From Meriones unguiculatus (lineage: Eukaryota; Chordata; Mammalia; Rodentia; Muridae), in NCBI RefSeq assembly GCF_030254825.1, contig NC_083363.1:41212164-41276163 (forward strand): 64,000 nucleotides of DNA, read 5' to 3'. Within the stretch, counting starts at the first letter, position 1. Every line of letters starts with the position of its first letter. Under the pieces are notes generated by a model. That model made no database searches. It was not told the DNA's origin and saw only the letters and a program-made list of their open reading frames with translations. Shown here in pieces: positions 1 to 10,867 of this stretch. A program made the position numbers and the translations under genes.

Positions 1-61
1 TGAGGGGCATCTGGGCTGTTTCCAGCTTCTGGCTATTACAAATAAAGCTGCTACAAACATG
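1..61 (-). mobile_element. L1 ORF2 C-terminal fragment (antisense)
   Basis: The stretch reads as the reverse complement of the rodent L1 ORF2 end ('catctgggctgtttccagc', then 'aataaagctgctacaaaca'). The same segment recurs at 50703-50752 and 53500-53555. It is cut off by the window edge on the left and by a sense L1 3' end on the right. Confidence 0.8.
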
Positions 62-297
62 AGCAGCCTTACCAGGCCACAGAAGAAGACAATGCAGCCA
101 TTCCTGATGTGATCTGATAGACTAAGATCAGAAGGAAGGAGAGGAGGACCTCCCCTATCAGTGGACTTGGGGAGGAGCATGCATGCTGAAAGGGGAGGAA
201 GGGTGGGATCGGGAGGGGAGGGAGGGGCTTATGGGGGGATACAAAATGAATAAAGTGTAATTAATAATAATAAAAAAATTAAAAAAAAGGTTACATT
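62..297 (+). mobile_element. L1 3' UTR fragment with A-rich tail
   Basis: This is the G-rich 3' UTR of a young L1 in sense orientation, running from 'gcagccttaccaggccaca' through 'cctcccctatcagtggactt' to the terminal 'gatacaaaatgaataaagtg' and an A-rich tail. It sits between two antisense ORF2 pieces (1-61 and 298-450). About 150 bases of ORF2 expected between those pieces are missing. Confidence 0.85.
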
Positions 298-450
298 CCT
301 ACCAGCAATGAAGGAAGGTTTCCCTTTCTCCACATCCTTTCCAGCATGTATTGTCACTTGAATTTTTGGTCTTGGCCATTCTGATGGGTGTAAGACGAAA
401 TCTCAGGATCAGTTTGATTTGCATTTCCCTGATGACTAAGGATGGTATGC
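298..450 (-). mobile_element. L1 ORF2 fragment (antisense)
   Basis: It matches the antisense ORF2 segment also seen at 53690-53840: 'ttacattcctaccagcaatg' followed by 'ctgatgggtgtaagacgaaa' and 'gcatttccctgatgactaag'. It is too short and damaged to code. Confidence 0.8.
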
Positions 451-705
451 ATAGCCAAACTTTGGGCAGAGTGCAGGGAATCTTAAAAAAAAGGGGAGAT
501 AGAAAGACCTGGAGGGCTGGTAAGGCTGCTCCCCCCATCAGAAGAAGGTGATCAAAGAGCTATCTACTGAGTTCATGTCAGAGACAGTCCATGTTCCCAT
601 TACTAGGAACCCACTTGGAGACTGAACTGCCATGCACTACATCTGTGCAGTGGTTCTGGGTTAGATAGTGAATAAATTGTAATTAATAATAAAAAAGAGA
701 CAAAT
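451..705. mobile_element. L1 3' UTR mosaic with orientation switches
   Basis: Three pieces of the same L1 3' UTR are joined. 451-512 is sense ('agccaaactttgggcagagt'), about 513-662 is antisense ('gctggtaaggctgctccccc' to 'gtgcagtggttctgggttag'), and 663-705 is a sense terminal tail ('gtgaataaattgtaattaat'). The order suggests nested insertion or rearrangement, not one element. Confidence 0.7.
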
Positions 706-750
706 ATATTCTATTTGATTTTTAATAAATAGGGAAATTATCTGAAAGGA

Positions 751-818
751 AGGAAGGAAGGAAGAAAGAAAGAAAGAAAGGAAGAAAGGAAGAAAGAAAG
801 AAAAGAAAGACAGAAAGA
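751..818. repeat. (GGAA)n/(GAAA)n microsatellite
   Basis: An imperfect tetranucleotide purine run of AAGG and AAAG units lies directly upstream of the next L1 fragment. It generates long Phe/Leu/Ser ORFs on the minus strand that are not genes. Confidence 0.95.
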
Positions 819-822
819 CAGA

Positions 823-1305
823 CCTGGGAGGACAGGAGCTCCACAAGAAGAGCAACAGAACAGAAAAATCTGGACATAGGGGTCTTTTCTGAGGCTGATA
901 CTCCAACCAAGAAACATGCATAGAGATAACCTAGAACCCCTGCACAGATGTAGCCCATGGCAGCTCCGATTCCAAATGGGTTTCCTAGTATTGTGAACAG
1001 GGTCTGTCTCTGACATGAACTCAGTGGATGGGTCTTTGATCACTTCCCACTGAGGGATGAACAGCCTTACCAGGCCACAGAGGAAGAGAATGTAGCCTGT
1101 CCTGATGAGACCTGATAGACTAGCATCAAAGGAAGGGGAGGAGGACCTCCACTATCAGTGGACTTGGGGAAGGGGAACGGAGGAGATGAGGGAGAGAGGG
1201 TGAGATTGGGAGAGGACAGGGATGGGGCTACAGCTGCGATACAAAGTGAATAAACTGTAGTAAATAGATAAATAAATAGATAGATAAATAAATAAATTTA
1301 AATGA
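823..1305 (+). mobile_element. L1 3' UTR, 5'-truncated
   Basis: Sense L1 3' UTR from 'gacctgggaggacaggagct' through the transcript's G-rich block (about 1120-1230) to 'gatacaaagtgaataaactg' and a (GATA/AAAT)-type tail. It is moderately diverged; for example, the usual 'cctgataggctagggtcaga' reads 'cctgatagactagcatcaaa'. Confidence 0.9.
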
Positions 1306-1878
1306 AAAAGACTTAGGTCATTCTAGCTTAAAATTTGGATATCAGGGGTTATTTCAATTAACCGTTCTCTTCCTTCACTTTCCAACCATTGTTGTTGGCC
1401 TTTCACCTATCACCATCTAGAATAAAGGAATCTAATTCCCATTTGGGACAATTCTTGGTATAACCTACAAAACTTCAGAAAGCAGAGAAAAACATACAAA
1501 GGTTCTTTATAGTCAATTTATTGCATTTATGTGCTAATTCTCATTGTGTGACTGAAAACATTATATAGCCTAGTCAACCAAGTATATTGTTTGGTGCAGT
1601 CTAGAGAAGACCAGAAAAGTCAGATATAAAAAGTTATTAATTCTGTAAGGAAATCATTAGATTTAGCTAACAAATAGCCAGGTAGAACAAACCAGAAGAC
1701 TGAAGAAAGAAACAGAAAATACACAAAACTGATGATTCATATTCATCTTTGGGAATTCTTTTTGAGGGGAAAAATGATCTGTATGTAGCATTGGAAGGCA
1801 GAGTTTTTATTTAGGAAACACTAGCAGACATCTTGTAGGAGTTTGTGAGGGCTGTGGTGGAGAGAAGTATTCTGTGAA
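1306..1878. other. Single-copy-looking AT-rich DNA
   Basis: No repeat, splice-bounded exon or ORF is recognised. An AATAAA is present on the minus strand near 1818-1823, about 55 bases past the stop of the unassigned ORF at 1879-2244. Confidence 0.5.
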
Positions 1879-2244
1879 TTATTTTTCTTTTTTCTTTTTC
1901 TTGGCAGCTATGCTTTTTCTGTAAGTAATATTTTGGAACATTCCTATCTGTTCTTTTATTACGTATGTCTCTTTGTCACTAGAATCTTTCATAGCAGTTG
2001 ACATTTGTGTCTGATTGTGGCCTAACTTTATAACCTTGTCTAGTACACGTTCTGTTAAGTCTTCCATTTGTAGGGTGGCCTTCCATAGTTCTAGAATTTG
2101 TGGAAGGAATATTGAACAATTTGAAAATGAAGTTATCCCAAGAGATACAGTTTTGGTTGTGTCAACCATTTTTCTGCCTTGTGTTGGTTCCAGAAGCCTA
2201 CATACACTAAAATATAGAACCATACACTGCAATACTAAATTCAA
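1879..2244 (-). other. Unassigned 121-codon ORF, possible old processed pseudogene or exon
   Basis: I do not recognise this ORF. A second in-frame Met in 'GRKMVDTTKTVSLG' could be a start about 25 residues in. The downstream part is polar and looks protein-like, with a leucine-rich stretch 'ILELWKATLQMEDLTERVLD' and then 'KVIKLGHNQTQMSTAMKDSS'. It ends in a lysine-rich tail 'AAKKKKKEK' before the stop. A minus-strand AATAAA follows at about 1823-1818. It has no clear poly(A) tail, target-site duplication or splice sites. It could be a decayed retrogene, an old repeat ORF or chance; composition is the only reason to list it. Confidence 0.2.
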
Positions 2245-2319
2245 CCAAAGTTAAGCAAAGTGACATCTCTTCAAAGGATTCCTTCATAGGAGATAGTATG
2301 TAGATTAAAATTATATGAA

Positions 2320-2690
2320 TTAAAAATAAATAAACCAATTTAGTGCAAGACAAACAGTAGAAAAATAGCCAAAGTAAAAGCACAAGAAACATATACAAAC
2401 CCAGAGACACACTAATTGCAACACACAGAAATTCTATGAAAAAAACACAAAACCAGAAAATATAATGTATACATAAAGGTACTATAATGAGAAGAAGAAG
2501 AAGAAGAAGAAGAAGAAGAAGAAGAAGAAGAAGAAGAAGAAGAAGAGCCCCCAAGAAACCATTATGAGACAAAGAAACATAAAAAAATGACCTTGAGTTC
2601 ATTTTTAAATCATTCCTCTACTGCTGGGCATGAGGCCTGGTTTGTAAATGTTATTTTTATTTCCTCAGATGAAGGGATGAAATGAAAGCC
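2320..2690 (-). mobile_element. Old Lx-type L1 3' UTR relic (antisense)
   Basis: The A/C-rich segment with 'caaaccagaaaatataatgt' and, past the GAA run, 'ttgagttcatttttaaatca' and 'tctactgctgggcatgaggc' is the antisense of an old rodent L1 3' UTR as I know it from mouse Lx elements. It is interrupted by the GAA expansion at 2490-2546. Confidence 0.6.
2490..2546 (+). repeat. (GAA)19 trinucleotide repeat
   Basis: An essentially uninterrupted run of about 19 GAA units, with CTT on the other strand. It lies inside an old L1 3' UTR, in an A-rich stretch from which it could have expanded. The poly-Leu ORF on the minus strand is a translation of this repeat. Confidence 0.97.
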
Positions 2691-2699
2691 ATTCTCAAG

Positions 2700-3317
2700 C
2701 CTTTCTAGCTTTTTCTAAACTCTCACTGGCTGCATCAGCTCAGCTATTCTGGCTTCAACTACTCTCTAAGCTGACTGATTTGAATTAGTTTCTCTTGGCT
2801 TCTGACTGAATTACTCTGCCTGACCTTAAACTAATTTTGGCAATATTTTAATCTTCTGGCTCATTCTCATTCTCTGGCTCATTCTGTCTTAACCTTGGTT
2901 TAGCTTGGTCTCTATACAACCTGTCTTTGTAAAATTGTCTCAGTAGGAAACTCGGCAATACTTTCCTCTCTTTCACTGCACTGCTCTTTTGTAGCCTGTC
3001 TTTCCTGTCCTGGTTCTCATGAGAATTGGGTGTATCTTATCTGTGACTCATTCTGTCAAAATTTTCTGTGATTCATCACTTTGTCTGCCCCTCAATTATA
3101 TGTCATTTTCAAACATGGTTCCTTCCTTCTACACACTAATCTTACTTTCATTGATTGAGATTAAAGGTGAGTACTAAGGAAATGCCTGTAATCCAGCCAG
3201 ATCATGCTGTGATCCAGAGCATGTCTGCATTACAGCTGGAGCAGAGAGACCTAGTAGGTCTTTGGATATGATTCTCTGCCAGAGAAGCAATGTTTCTGGA
3301 TTAAAATTCTTCTAAAC
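2700..3317. repeat. Possible unidentified dispersed repeat
   Basis: The text is enriched in short pyrimidine words such as 'tctggctcattctcattctc' repeated with slippage, then 'gattaaaggtgagtactaag' and 'tctggattaaaattcttcta'. These phrases resemble rodent interspersed repeats, but I cannot name the family. No coding potential is seen. Confidence 0.3.
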
Positions 3318-3790
3318 TGGCTTTAAATGTGGAAGAGTTGGAGGAAGGATAGAAGGACCTGGAGCAGACAAGAACTGCACAAGACCTAGGCCGCCCATTG
3401 GGGGCTCACAGAGACCGAAGCAACAACAAAAGACCATATATAGACTGGACCTAGGTACCTGACACACATATATCTGATGGTCAGCTTCATCTTCATGAGG
3501 GTCCTCTAGCAATTAGAATGGGGGCTGTTTCTGATATGGACTGTTGCCTGCATTTAGATCACTTTCCATTAGTTGGGCTGCCTTGTTGGGCTTCAGTGGA
3601 AGAGGATGTGCTTAGTCTTGATGTGACTTGATGTGCCATGGTGGGTTGGTCTGGAGTGGGGCTCCCCTTTTCTCCGAGGAGAAAGAGAGGGGTGAAAGGG
3701 GGAAGAGGATAGGAGGGTGGAACTGGGAGGGGAGGATGTTGGGGGCTTCATAGGGTTGTAAAGTGAACAAATACATAAATTTATTTTAAA
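3318..3790 (+). mobile_element. Older L1 3' UTR (sense)
   Basis: A G-rich L1 3' UTR of an older subfamily: 'agaaggacctggagcagaca' near the start, 'gggggaagaggataggaggg' late, and a terminal 'gggttgtaaagtgaacaaat' before an A/T-rich tail. It is clearly more diverged from the window's young L1 tails. Confidence 0.75.
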
Positions 3791-4560
3791 ATGAGTGGCT
3801 TGTTTGCCCAGTGAGGATTAAAACAATTTTATTTGTGAGTGGTTATCACTTGGGAATTGCTCCTGGTTTAGAAATTCTGTGCTGGTAAAAATCAATTCTG
3901 TGATTCTGTGACAACCTAAGGGATTGTCTCTAGTATTAGGGTATGGAGAAAGGTAATTCTTGTCTTTTCTCTTAGATGAGTATAAAAATGGAGCACTCTT
4001 AGTTTTCTGAAGTGATGACCTAGATGATCATTTGCAGACATTTCCATTCAAGGCAACCTATAACCAATCTCAAGTCTCTTAGGGTCCACTGACATATGTA
4101 TTATCTGTACAGCTACCTGCCTTACCTGGAAATTTTCCCACATTATTTTCTGTCCAGTTAATTCTCAGTTATTTCTCTCCATTTTAGGGCTAAAGCATGC
4201 TGTCTATTTTCATTGCATAACAATTCTATAATGAAGCTTTATTGTGTCAAATAGTTTTTCCAGTTTTTAAAATTATTTTTTTTTCTATTTTCACATCAAA
4301 GTCTAGGACATGGCTTCCTGTTGTTAGTAAACCACAGATACTTCAAATTTCTTCTTTTTTTCTCTTACAAATATGATAGTAATGATTTATTTTTTAATTC
4401 ACTTAAATGTTTCCACCTGCGGGAAAACTATGGTTCTGATAAAACTTCAAATTAAACAACAATAAGCACTAAATTTGGGACACAGGGAACCGAAAAGTTT
4501 CAATCTATGGTGATTACCTTAGTCAATGTTCATGAATAGACCCCCTGAACACAGCAACTC
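3791..4560. other. No recognised feature
   Basis: AT-rich sequence with several poly(T) runs (near 4265 and 4355). No ORF over 60 codons and no repeat that I can name. Confidence 0.5.
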
Positions 4561-5020
4561 TTGTAAAGGAAAGCACTGAACTAAGGCTGACTTACAGTTG
4601 AAAGTTGAAAGTTGAAAAGTTCTACACCCTGATATGCAGGAAAGCAGGAAGAGTTAGAGTAACTAGGCCTTGCTTGGGCTTCTGAAACCCCCAAACTCAC
4701 CTCTAGTGACATACTACCTCCAAGAAGGCCACACCTCCTTTTTATTATAATTTTATTTTTTATATTAATCACAGGTTATTTACTTTGTATCCCAGCCATA
4801 GCCCCCTCCTTTTTTCCCTCCCAATCCTACCCTTCCTCCCTCATCTCTTCCCTACCCCTTTCCAAGTCCACTGATAGGGGAGGTCCTCTTCCCCTTCCAT
4901 CTGACCCTAGATTATCAGGTATCTTATCTCTCTTAAACAGCAACATTCCTTAATGACCAAGCATTCCAATATTTGAGCCCATGGGGACCACTCCCATTCA
5001 AACCACCACAGTGATGTACC
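4561..5020 (-). mobile_element. Old L1-like 3' UTR split by a younger L1
   Basis: The flanks 'caagaaggccacacctcc' (left) and 'gagcccatggggaccactcc' to 'cattcaaaccaccaca' (right) are two halves of a common old rodent L1-like 3' segment. They are separated by the younger L1 3' end at 4738-4925. Confidence 0.55.
4738..4925 (-). mobile_element. L1 3' end, strongly 5'-truncated (antisense)
   Basis: It begins with T-rich sequence (the reverse of the poly(A) tail), then 'ttactttgtatcccagcca', the pyrimidine-rich block and 'tccactgataggggaggtcc', and stops at 'agattatcaggtatcttat'. The insertion is nested in an older L1-like repeat. No clean target-site duplication is seen. Confidence 0.85.
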
Positions 5021-5272
5021 TGGACACTTAAGGGACAAAATATCATGATAAACAACTTTTGAGAGCATTCAGCAATTAATTGATATTTTACTATTCAAAA
5101 TACTGTAAATTGTCACTAAAGGAAAATGCTATTATCAAAAAATACTTTTTCTAATATTCATAGGTATACTTCAACCTACTTTCAACAGATGATCAAATAT
5201 AATAACTAGTATGGCTATGTTTGCTTTTCAACAATAATCCTTTGCTTTCATACAGACTTTCTAAAAGAATAA

Positions 5273-5525
5273 CTAGTGAAGGCATTTTAAGTTAATTCTC
5301 TTCTGTTCATTTTTTATTCTTATTTTCTCTTTTATACACCCCAAACTCCATGCTCTTTCTTTCTTCCTGTCTTCATAAAGCAAAAAGGCAAACAAGAAAA
5401 AAAAAAAAAACATAATTAACATGCACAGGCACACACACACACTGACAAAATACAAACTCACCAAATCCAGAACCATAATATAAAAACAAAACAGCAATAA
5501 GATAAGAAATGCCTAAATAAGGCAA
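5273..5525 (-). mobile_element. Old Lx-type L1 3' UTR relic (antisense)
   Basis: The T-rich start, 'tatacaccccaaactccatg', an A/C-rich middle with a (CA)n stretch, and 'acagcaataagataagaaat' have the same layout as the old L1 relic at 2320-2690. Confidence 0.5.
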
Positions 5526-7202
5526 TGTTACATAAACACGTTATTTAAAGATTATGAATAAGTCTTCACTCAATAAGTGGTGTATAAATATCTCACTCAG
5601 GATCGTTGTGGGGAGTCACGAGGATTGCTACATGTAAATGACAACAGTGTCTGGAGAATTATGACAGCACAGTAAATGTTGCTGTGGTTTCTCAATATCA
5701 GGTTTTAAGGGAAATGGATAGCTTAAATTAACAAGTTTTCCATTGATCATATGGCTACAGAGGAAGAGGAAAAATAGAGGCAGGGGACTTCAGATCTTCT
5801 GTAGTGAGACAGTCCCAGAGGAGGAGTGAATAAGAATGGACCATATATGAGAAAGAGGCTGAACTGAGGATGTTATCAGAGGTTTAAGTACATGTAGGCT
5901 CCCCACAACCGGTGCTGTTAAACTGAGAACTAAAAACAGCATCTGACACCCAAAAATGCTACCTTAAAAAGGATCTTCCTTTGCTAATTGGAAAAAAAAT
6001 AGAAGTAATGTAGTTTGATGAGCAGTTGAGTGGGTTAATCTGGAGGTCCATGTAATTGCCAAGAATTCTTTGCCAATTGTTTCATAAAAAGTTATATTAG
6101 TTGTATGCCCATTAAATTTAGAAAAGGTTCTCAGGAAAAGGAAAACATTCCATTAAGACTCCAGTTTCCATAGCTGATAGAATTATTTTACTGATTTTTT
6201 TTCTCCTCAACGGGAAGAATGTTTTCTAAATAAACATTTATGTGTGATAAATTATGTGATAGCCTCAGGACACTTTCTTGTCAGAGTAACATTGCATTTT
6301 TATAGAAAGAGTGGGAAAATAGTACAAATAAATATGCTAGTATATTTATTTATTCCAATACTAACAATTTGGTACGATTATATTAAAGTTTAGATACATA
6401 AGACATTTTTTTTTGTAATTTGTACATCCAGGAAACAAAACTAAAGGAAACCAAATCACTAAGCAGTTTGTGTAAAGCAGTATTTGAAGGATTGTCCAAT
6501 GCGTGAAAGAGCTAACTAGGTTCCTAAAGGCCTATGTGTAAACCATGGTGAAATCAAAGACCGAGTGTGCTTTACACTCATTTTCAGGGCACCCTTGTAG
6601 CAGGGAGGAAAGGATGCTTGTAACCATTAGATAGACTCCAGGACTCTGCTCACTCCTTCCAAACCCCTCTAGGTATAAGATTTGGGATTACAAGATATTT
6701 TTACAGCTGGTATATTTAGACCTATAAAACCATATATATATATATATAACTCCCTTTTGCTATGCAATAAAGAATGAACAAAACTTTCCAAACTCCTTTT
6801 TATGGGATCTCTTTTCCTTTCAACTGAAGGATTTATACAAGAGAGTATTCTGTCTCTTGATGCTTGCCAAAGTATTTATGCAGAGGCACAGTCTTTGGCT
6901 TATGTTAAAAGGAGATTTTAGAGAAACAGAAATATAAAGCGTGTCATCTATAGAAAGATGTGTAGACTAAGTTTGATTGAACAGTTTGGAAAAATATTCT
7001 AGAAACTCCAGGTATGTGAAAAGCTTTAAAGTCATATATGTAATCTAAAGTCAAATTTTATATAAAACTGTATACATAAATATCTATACTAAAAGGGTAT
7101 ACTTACTTAGATTTGTATAGTCCTTATGCTCAGTGATTCCTAACACCACATATAGCTATTAATCACAGGTACCATGTATTAAATGTCTTAAATTTAAAAT
7201 TT
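5526..7202. other. Single-copy-looking AT-rich DNA
   Basis: No repeat or exon is recognised over about 1.7 kb apart from a short (TA)n at about 6733-6748. Confidence 0.5.
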
Positions 7203-7425
7203 TCTTGTTTTTTATTTTTTGTTTTACTAATTACAGTTTTATTCATTTTGTATCCCAGCTGTAGTCACCTCCACCATCCCCCCACATCCCACCCTCACTC
7301 CCTCTTATTTTCCTATGCCCCTCCCCCTGTCCAATGATAGGGGAGGTCCTCCTCCCCTTCCATCTATCCATACTCTATCAGGTCTCATCAGGACTGGCTT
7401 CTTTGTCTTCCTCTGCAGACTTTCA
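7203..7425 (-). mobile_element. L1 3' end, 5'-truncated (antisense)
   Basis: T-rich start, 'ttcattttgtatcccagctg', the C-rich block and 'ccaatgataggggaggtcct' identify a truncated antisense L1 3' end. It stops at about 'gtcttcctctgcagac'. Confidence 0.9.
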
Positions 7426-7609
7426 TTAGCAAAATTTCCCAAATATTTTTATGCTTTGGGGTGTTTCATTCATTTCTTCTTTTGTTTTATTTTGCAACAG
7501 TTCTTCTTATAGGGTTGTTAAAAATATCTACTCCTGATTTCAAAATTTTCTCAAGTACATTTATCAAAATTCAACAGTATTGCATGCAACTGAAATTTTC
7601 AACATCTGT

Positions 7610-8101
7610 TCTTTTTTTTTAATTTATTTTTTTTTTACTTTTTTTCTATAAGGTTTTGTTTCTCTTCACACAGTGTATTTTGATCATATTCATCCTTCTA
7701 CCTGTAACTTCTCTTATATACAGACGTCTAGCTACCCAACTTTATGTTCTTCCTCCCTTCCTGCCTCCTTCCCTGTCCTTTTCTCCCAGACCCCTCCCCG
7801 CTCTCATCTTCTCTTTCTCTACCCTCCCTACCTCCCACTGTCCTTATGGAGTCCAATCTGTGTTAGCTGGCTACTCCCAGTCATGGGACCTGTCATGAAA
7901 TGTGGTCAATATACCAAGCGTCACACTGTAGAAGACAACTGGCTGTCTCTTCTAGTAGCTATCCAATGCCAGTAGTTCTTTAATTAGAGGTGCGGGTTCC
8001 TTCTCAGCTCCGCTCCTCCATGACTAGGTTTTATCTGGATTGAGCTTGTGCAACTTTATACAACTGCAATGAATTCTTATGTGCATCCACCCTGTTGTGT
8101 C
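7610..8101 (-). mobile_element. Old L1 3' UTR (antisense)
   Basis: After poly(T), the sequence carries 'tgtggtcaatataccaagcg', 'agtagctatccaatgccagt' and 'gagcttgtgcaactttatac'. These are phrases of an old rodent L1 3' UTR. It abuts the LTR-like element at 8102. Confidence 0.6.
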
Positions 8102-8514
8102 TGTCTCTTAGTTAGGATTTCTATTGCTGTGATGAAACAACATGAGCAAACAGCAATTTGAACAGGAAAGGATTTATTAAACTTACACTTTCCAATCATA
8201 GTACAGTATTGGAGTAAGTCAGGGCAGGAACCGAATCAGGGCTGGAACCTGGAGGGGGGAGCTGATGTAGAGGCCTTGGAAGGGTGCTGCTGATTGCCTT
8301 GCTCCTTGTGGTTTTCTCAGCTTGCTTTCTTAGACAAACCAGGACAACTCTCCCAGGGATGGCACCACCTACAATAGGCTGGGCCCTCCCTCACTGATTA
8401 CTAATTGAAGATATGCCTTACAGTTGGATCTCATGGAGGCATTTCCTCAGCTGGGGACCTTTTCTCTCTGGTGACTCTAGCTTGTGTCAAACTGACACAC
8501 AAAAACCAGCCAGA
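8102..8514 (-). mobile_element. Solo LTR-like rodent repeat, MaLR/ERVL type (antisense)
   Basis: The element opens with 'ttaggatttctattgctgtg' and 'gaaaggatttattaaactta', passes 'ggcaccacctacaataggct' and ends 'gcttgtgtcaaactgacac'. This common rodent repeat carries an AATAAA-like signal on the minus strand, near the first words. The family name is uncertain. Partial copies of this repeat or close relatives lie at 19795, 27936, 32158 and 49660-50860. Confidence 0.65.
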
Positions 8515-9489
8515 AGAGTCTGAAAAGCAGTTTCCTTAAAGTAACCTATCAGTTCTAGCCTTTGTAAGCATTTTTCACCTTTTCACATAGATCACTGAGC
8601 TTTTAGAGTAGGGGTTTGACATAGAAAACCCATTTAGGATTAAGCAGCTTGGAGTAAATTGTTCTCTGAACATTGACCACTTGTGAGTCGTCCACTGCAA
8701 GAAGCTTTTCTGATGATTAGATGGAGAGAGAATGAGAAGTCAAGATAAAGGAGAGAAAATGGGGAGGAGTAAATAATGCTAAACACCTTTGGAAAAACCC
8801 GTATAGCATCCTATAACTGTAGAAACTATATACGTACATAAAGAGTTGAGAGGGCATTACCTATTATGAAGGGACAATATGGCACTCAGATTACATGTAT
8901 ACCAAATACAACCTCCAGTTACCAGGAATGGGTACCAGGATTGTTTGACCAATGGACTCCCATAGATCTCTAAACATTACAAGCTACTGACAATTATATA
9001 TACCCCAGAAACTGACTTTAAGAGCATATTACTGACAACATCAGATATTCCAGTCACAGAACGTGAGAAAAACTATCTGGCACCCCCGCTGGAAACTTCC
9101 TTCTTAATGGTTAGTGCTCACAGTACTGGAAGAAGAAACACACATTACTGGAGAAGAAAATATTCATCAACCTCACCAGTTTTGAGCTCTGTGAGGTATA
9201 ATAACAACCTGCCTGGCAAGACATAGCCACCAGAGCAGTGGTGGCTCCAATGTCCTGGGACTAATAACCAAATTTTAATTGGATTTAAGATCACTTTAAC
9301 ACAGTTTCAATGGGGTCAAGAACCTGTGGCTAACCAGTATGGCCCTGGAAGGAAATCTACTACTATTATTCTGCTAAAGGAACATACTAATACAAGCACT
9401 CGTAATGATTTATTACTTTTTTATTTTAGCTTACTTTTGAGAAGAAACTAATTTCAAAATAATTCTGACTTCAATGTTTACTTTCTTAA
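8515..9489. other. Mostly unassigned; possible old L1 relic near 8820-9480
   Basis: The second half ('ggactcccatagatctctaa', 'ggtggctccaatgtcctggg') has the feel of an old rodent L1 3' UTR in sense, but I cannot place it firmly. No coding signal is seen. Confidence 0.3.
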
Positions 9490-10372
9490 TATAATGGAAA
9501 CTATCTTAATTCATTCATGTATTCACTTAACATCTTAACTGTAGCCCCCTCCTTTCCTCTTTCCCATCTCCCTCCCCTGTTCCTCAAAGAAGGGAGTTCC
9601 CCCTCAACAAACCCACCCCAAATCATTACATCAGGATTGAGCATGCTCTCTTCTAAGTGGTTTGGTGAGGTGGCCCTACTGCAGGGGGTGTGGTCCAAAA
9701 ACAGGCAACCAAATCCATGTCATGGAGAGCCCCCACTCACCTTACTAGGTGGTGTGTCTCAGGTGAAGGCTGAGCTGTCCATTGGCTACCTAAGTTTAAG
9801 AGACCTAGGTCCATTCTATGCATGGTCCTTGGTTGGTGCTTCCGTCTCTGCAAACCCCTCCAGGGTCTGGTTGTGGAACCTCTCAGAGGACAGCTATGCT
9901 AGGCTCCTGTCTGTGCATACAGCCAAATATTGTTGATAGTGTTAGGGGTTGGCTCTATTTTAGGGGTGGGTTTCAGGTTTGGCCAGGCATTGGTTGGGCA
10001 CTCCCTCAACTTCTGCTCTATCTTTATCCGTGCACAGGGTAAATTTTATGTAGAAATTTTTGCGTGTGGGTTGGTGTTCCCCTACCTCCACTAGGAATCC
10101 TCTCTAGTTACAGGGTGTCCTCTTCAGTCTCCGAAACCCCTAGAACTAGAAGTGTCTTCTAGAGTCACACTCATATCCGCACAGAAGCCTACCCTGTCCG
10201 TGGTCTCCATCTAGTCCCAGAGATGCCTCTTCCCATGTTTTCTCTTCTTTCTGTAGGACCTCTGGTCCTCCTATCCCCGCTCCCGCCCCCAGGTCTGATC
10301 TCCACTTTCATTTATCTTCTGTGTTCCCTCTCCCACCTTATTCCCTCTGTTAAACCACTTCTGTTGTCTATT
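9490..10372 (-). mobile_element. Old L1 3' UTR (antisense)
   Basis: The pyrimidine-rich start, 'ttctatgcatggtccttggt', 'cctctcagaggacagctatg', 'gctaggctcctgtctgtgc' and 'ctattttaggggtgggtttc' follow the order of an old rodent L1 3' UTR read in antisense. It is directly followed by antisense ORF1 sequence, so either two L1 fragments are abutted or the element has a large internal deletion. Confidence 0.6.
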
Positions 10373-10866
10373 CTATTTTCCCTTCTGAGTGAGATGTTTT
10401 ATAACAGCGATTTTTTTTTTTTGGCTATTTTCTTTGACGGATGTATCTATTTCTTCAACTGTATCTTTTATGCCTGAGAATCTCTTCTCTATCTCTTGTA
10501 TTTTGTTGGTGATGCTTACCTCTCTGGTCCCTGTTCTCTTCCCAAAGTTTTCCATCTCCAAGATTGCCTCAGTTTGTATTTTCTTTATTGATTCTATTTC
10601 CATTTTAAGGTCTTGAACAGTTTTATTTATTTTCTTCACCTGTTTATGCTTTCCTATATGTCTTTAAGTGATTTATTTGCTTCCTCTTTAAAGGCCTCTA
10701 TTTGTTTGATTCTATTTTCCTGTATTTCTTTAAAAGATTTATTGGTTTATTCTTTAAAGGCCTTTACTATCTTCATAAGAGTAGATTTAAGGTCATTTTC
10801 CTGTGTTTCTGCTGTGTTAGGATATCCAGAATTGCTGTCATATTGCCCTGGATTTGCTGATTATGT
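10373..10866 (-). pseudogene. L1 ORF1 N-terminal/coiled-coil region, broken
   Basis: On the minus strand 10639-10373 translates to 88 residues matching the L1 ORF1 protein coiled coil. It contains 'MEIESIKKIQTEAILEMENF', then 'GKRTGTREVSITNKIQEIEK' and 'FSGIKDTVEEIDTSVKEN'. ORF1p is an RNA-binding, trimeric chaperone of the L1 RNP. Upstream sequence to 10866 encodes further ORF1-like text broken by stops. The RRM and C-terminal domains are absent because the copy runs straight into 3' UTR sequence. The next pieces on the minus strand are a younger L1 insertion (10868-11066) and then the 5' UTR, which is the correct order for one old L1. Confidence 0.8.
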
Positions 10867-10867
10867 T

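Noticed and set aside
661..1043. Phe/Leu/Ser-rich ORFs on the minus strand
   Set aside because: They translate a (GGAA/GAAA)n microsatellite joined to L1 3' UTR.
2207..2602. 131-codon hydrophobic ORF with a poly-Leu run, resembling a membrane protein
   Set aside because: The Leu run is the CTT strand of the GAA repeat; the rest is old L1 3' UTR.
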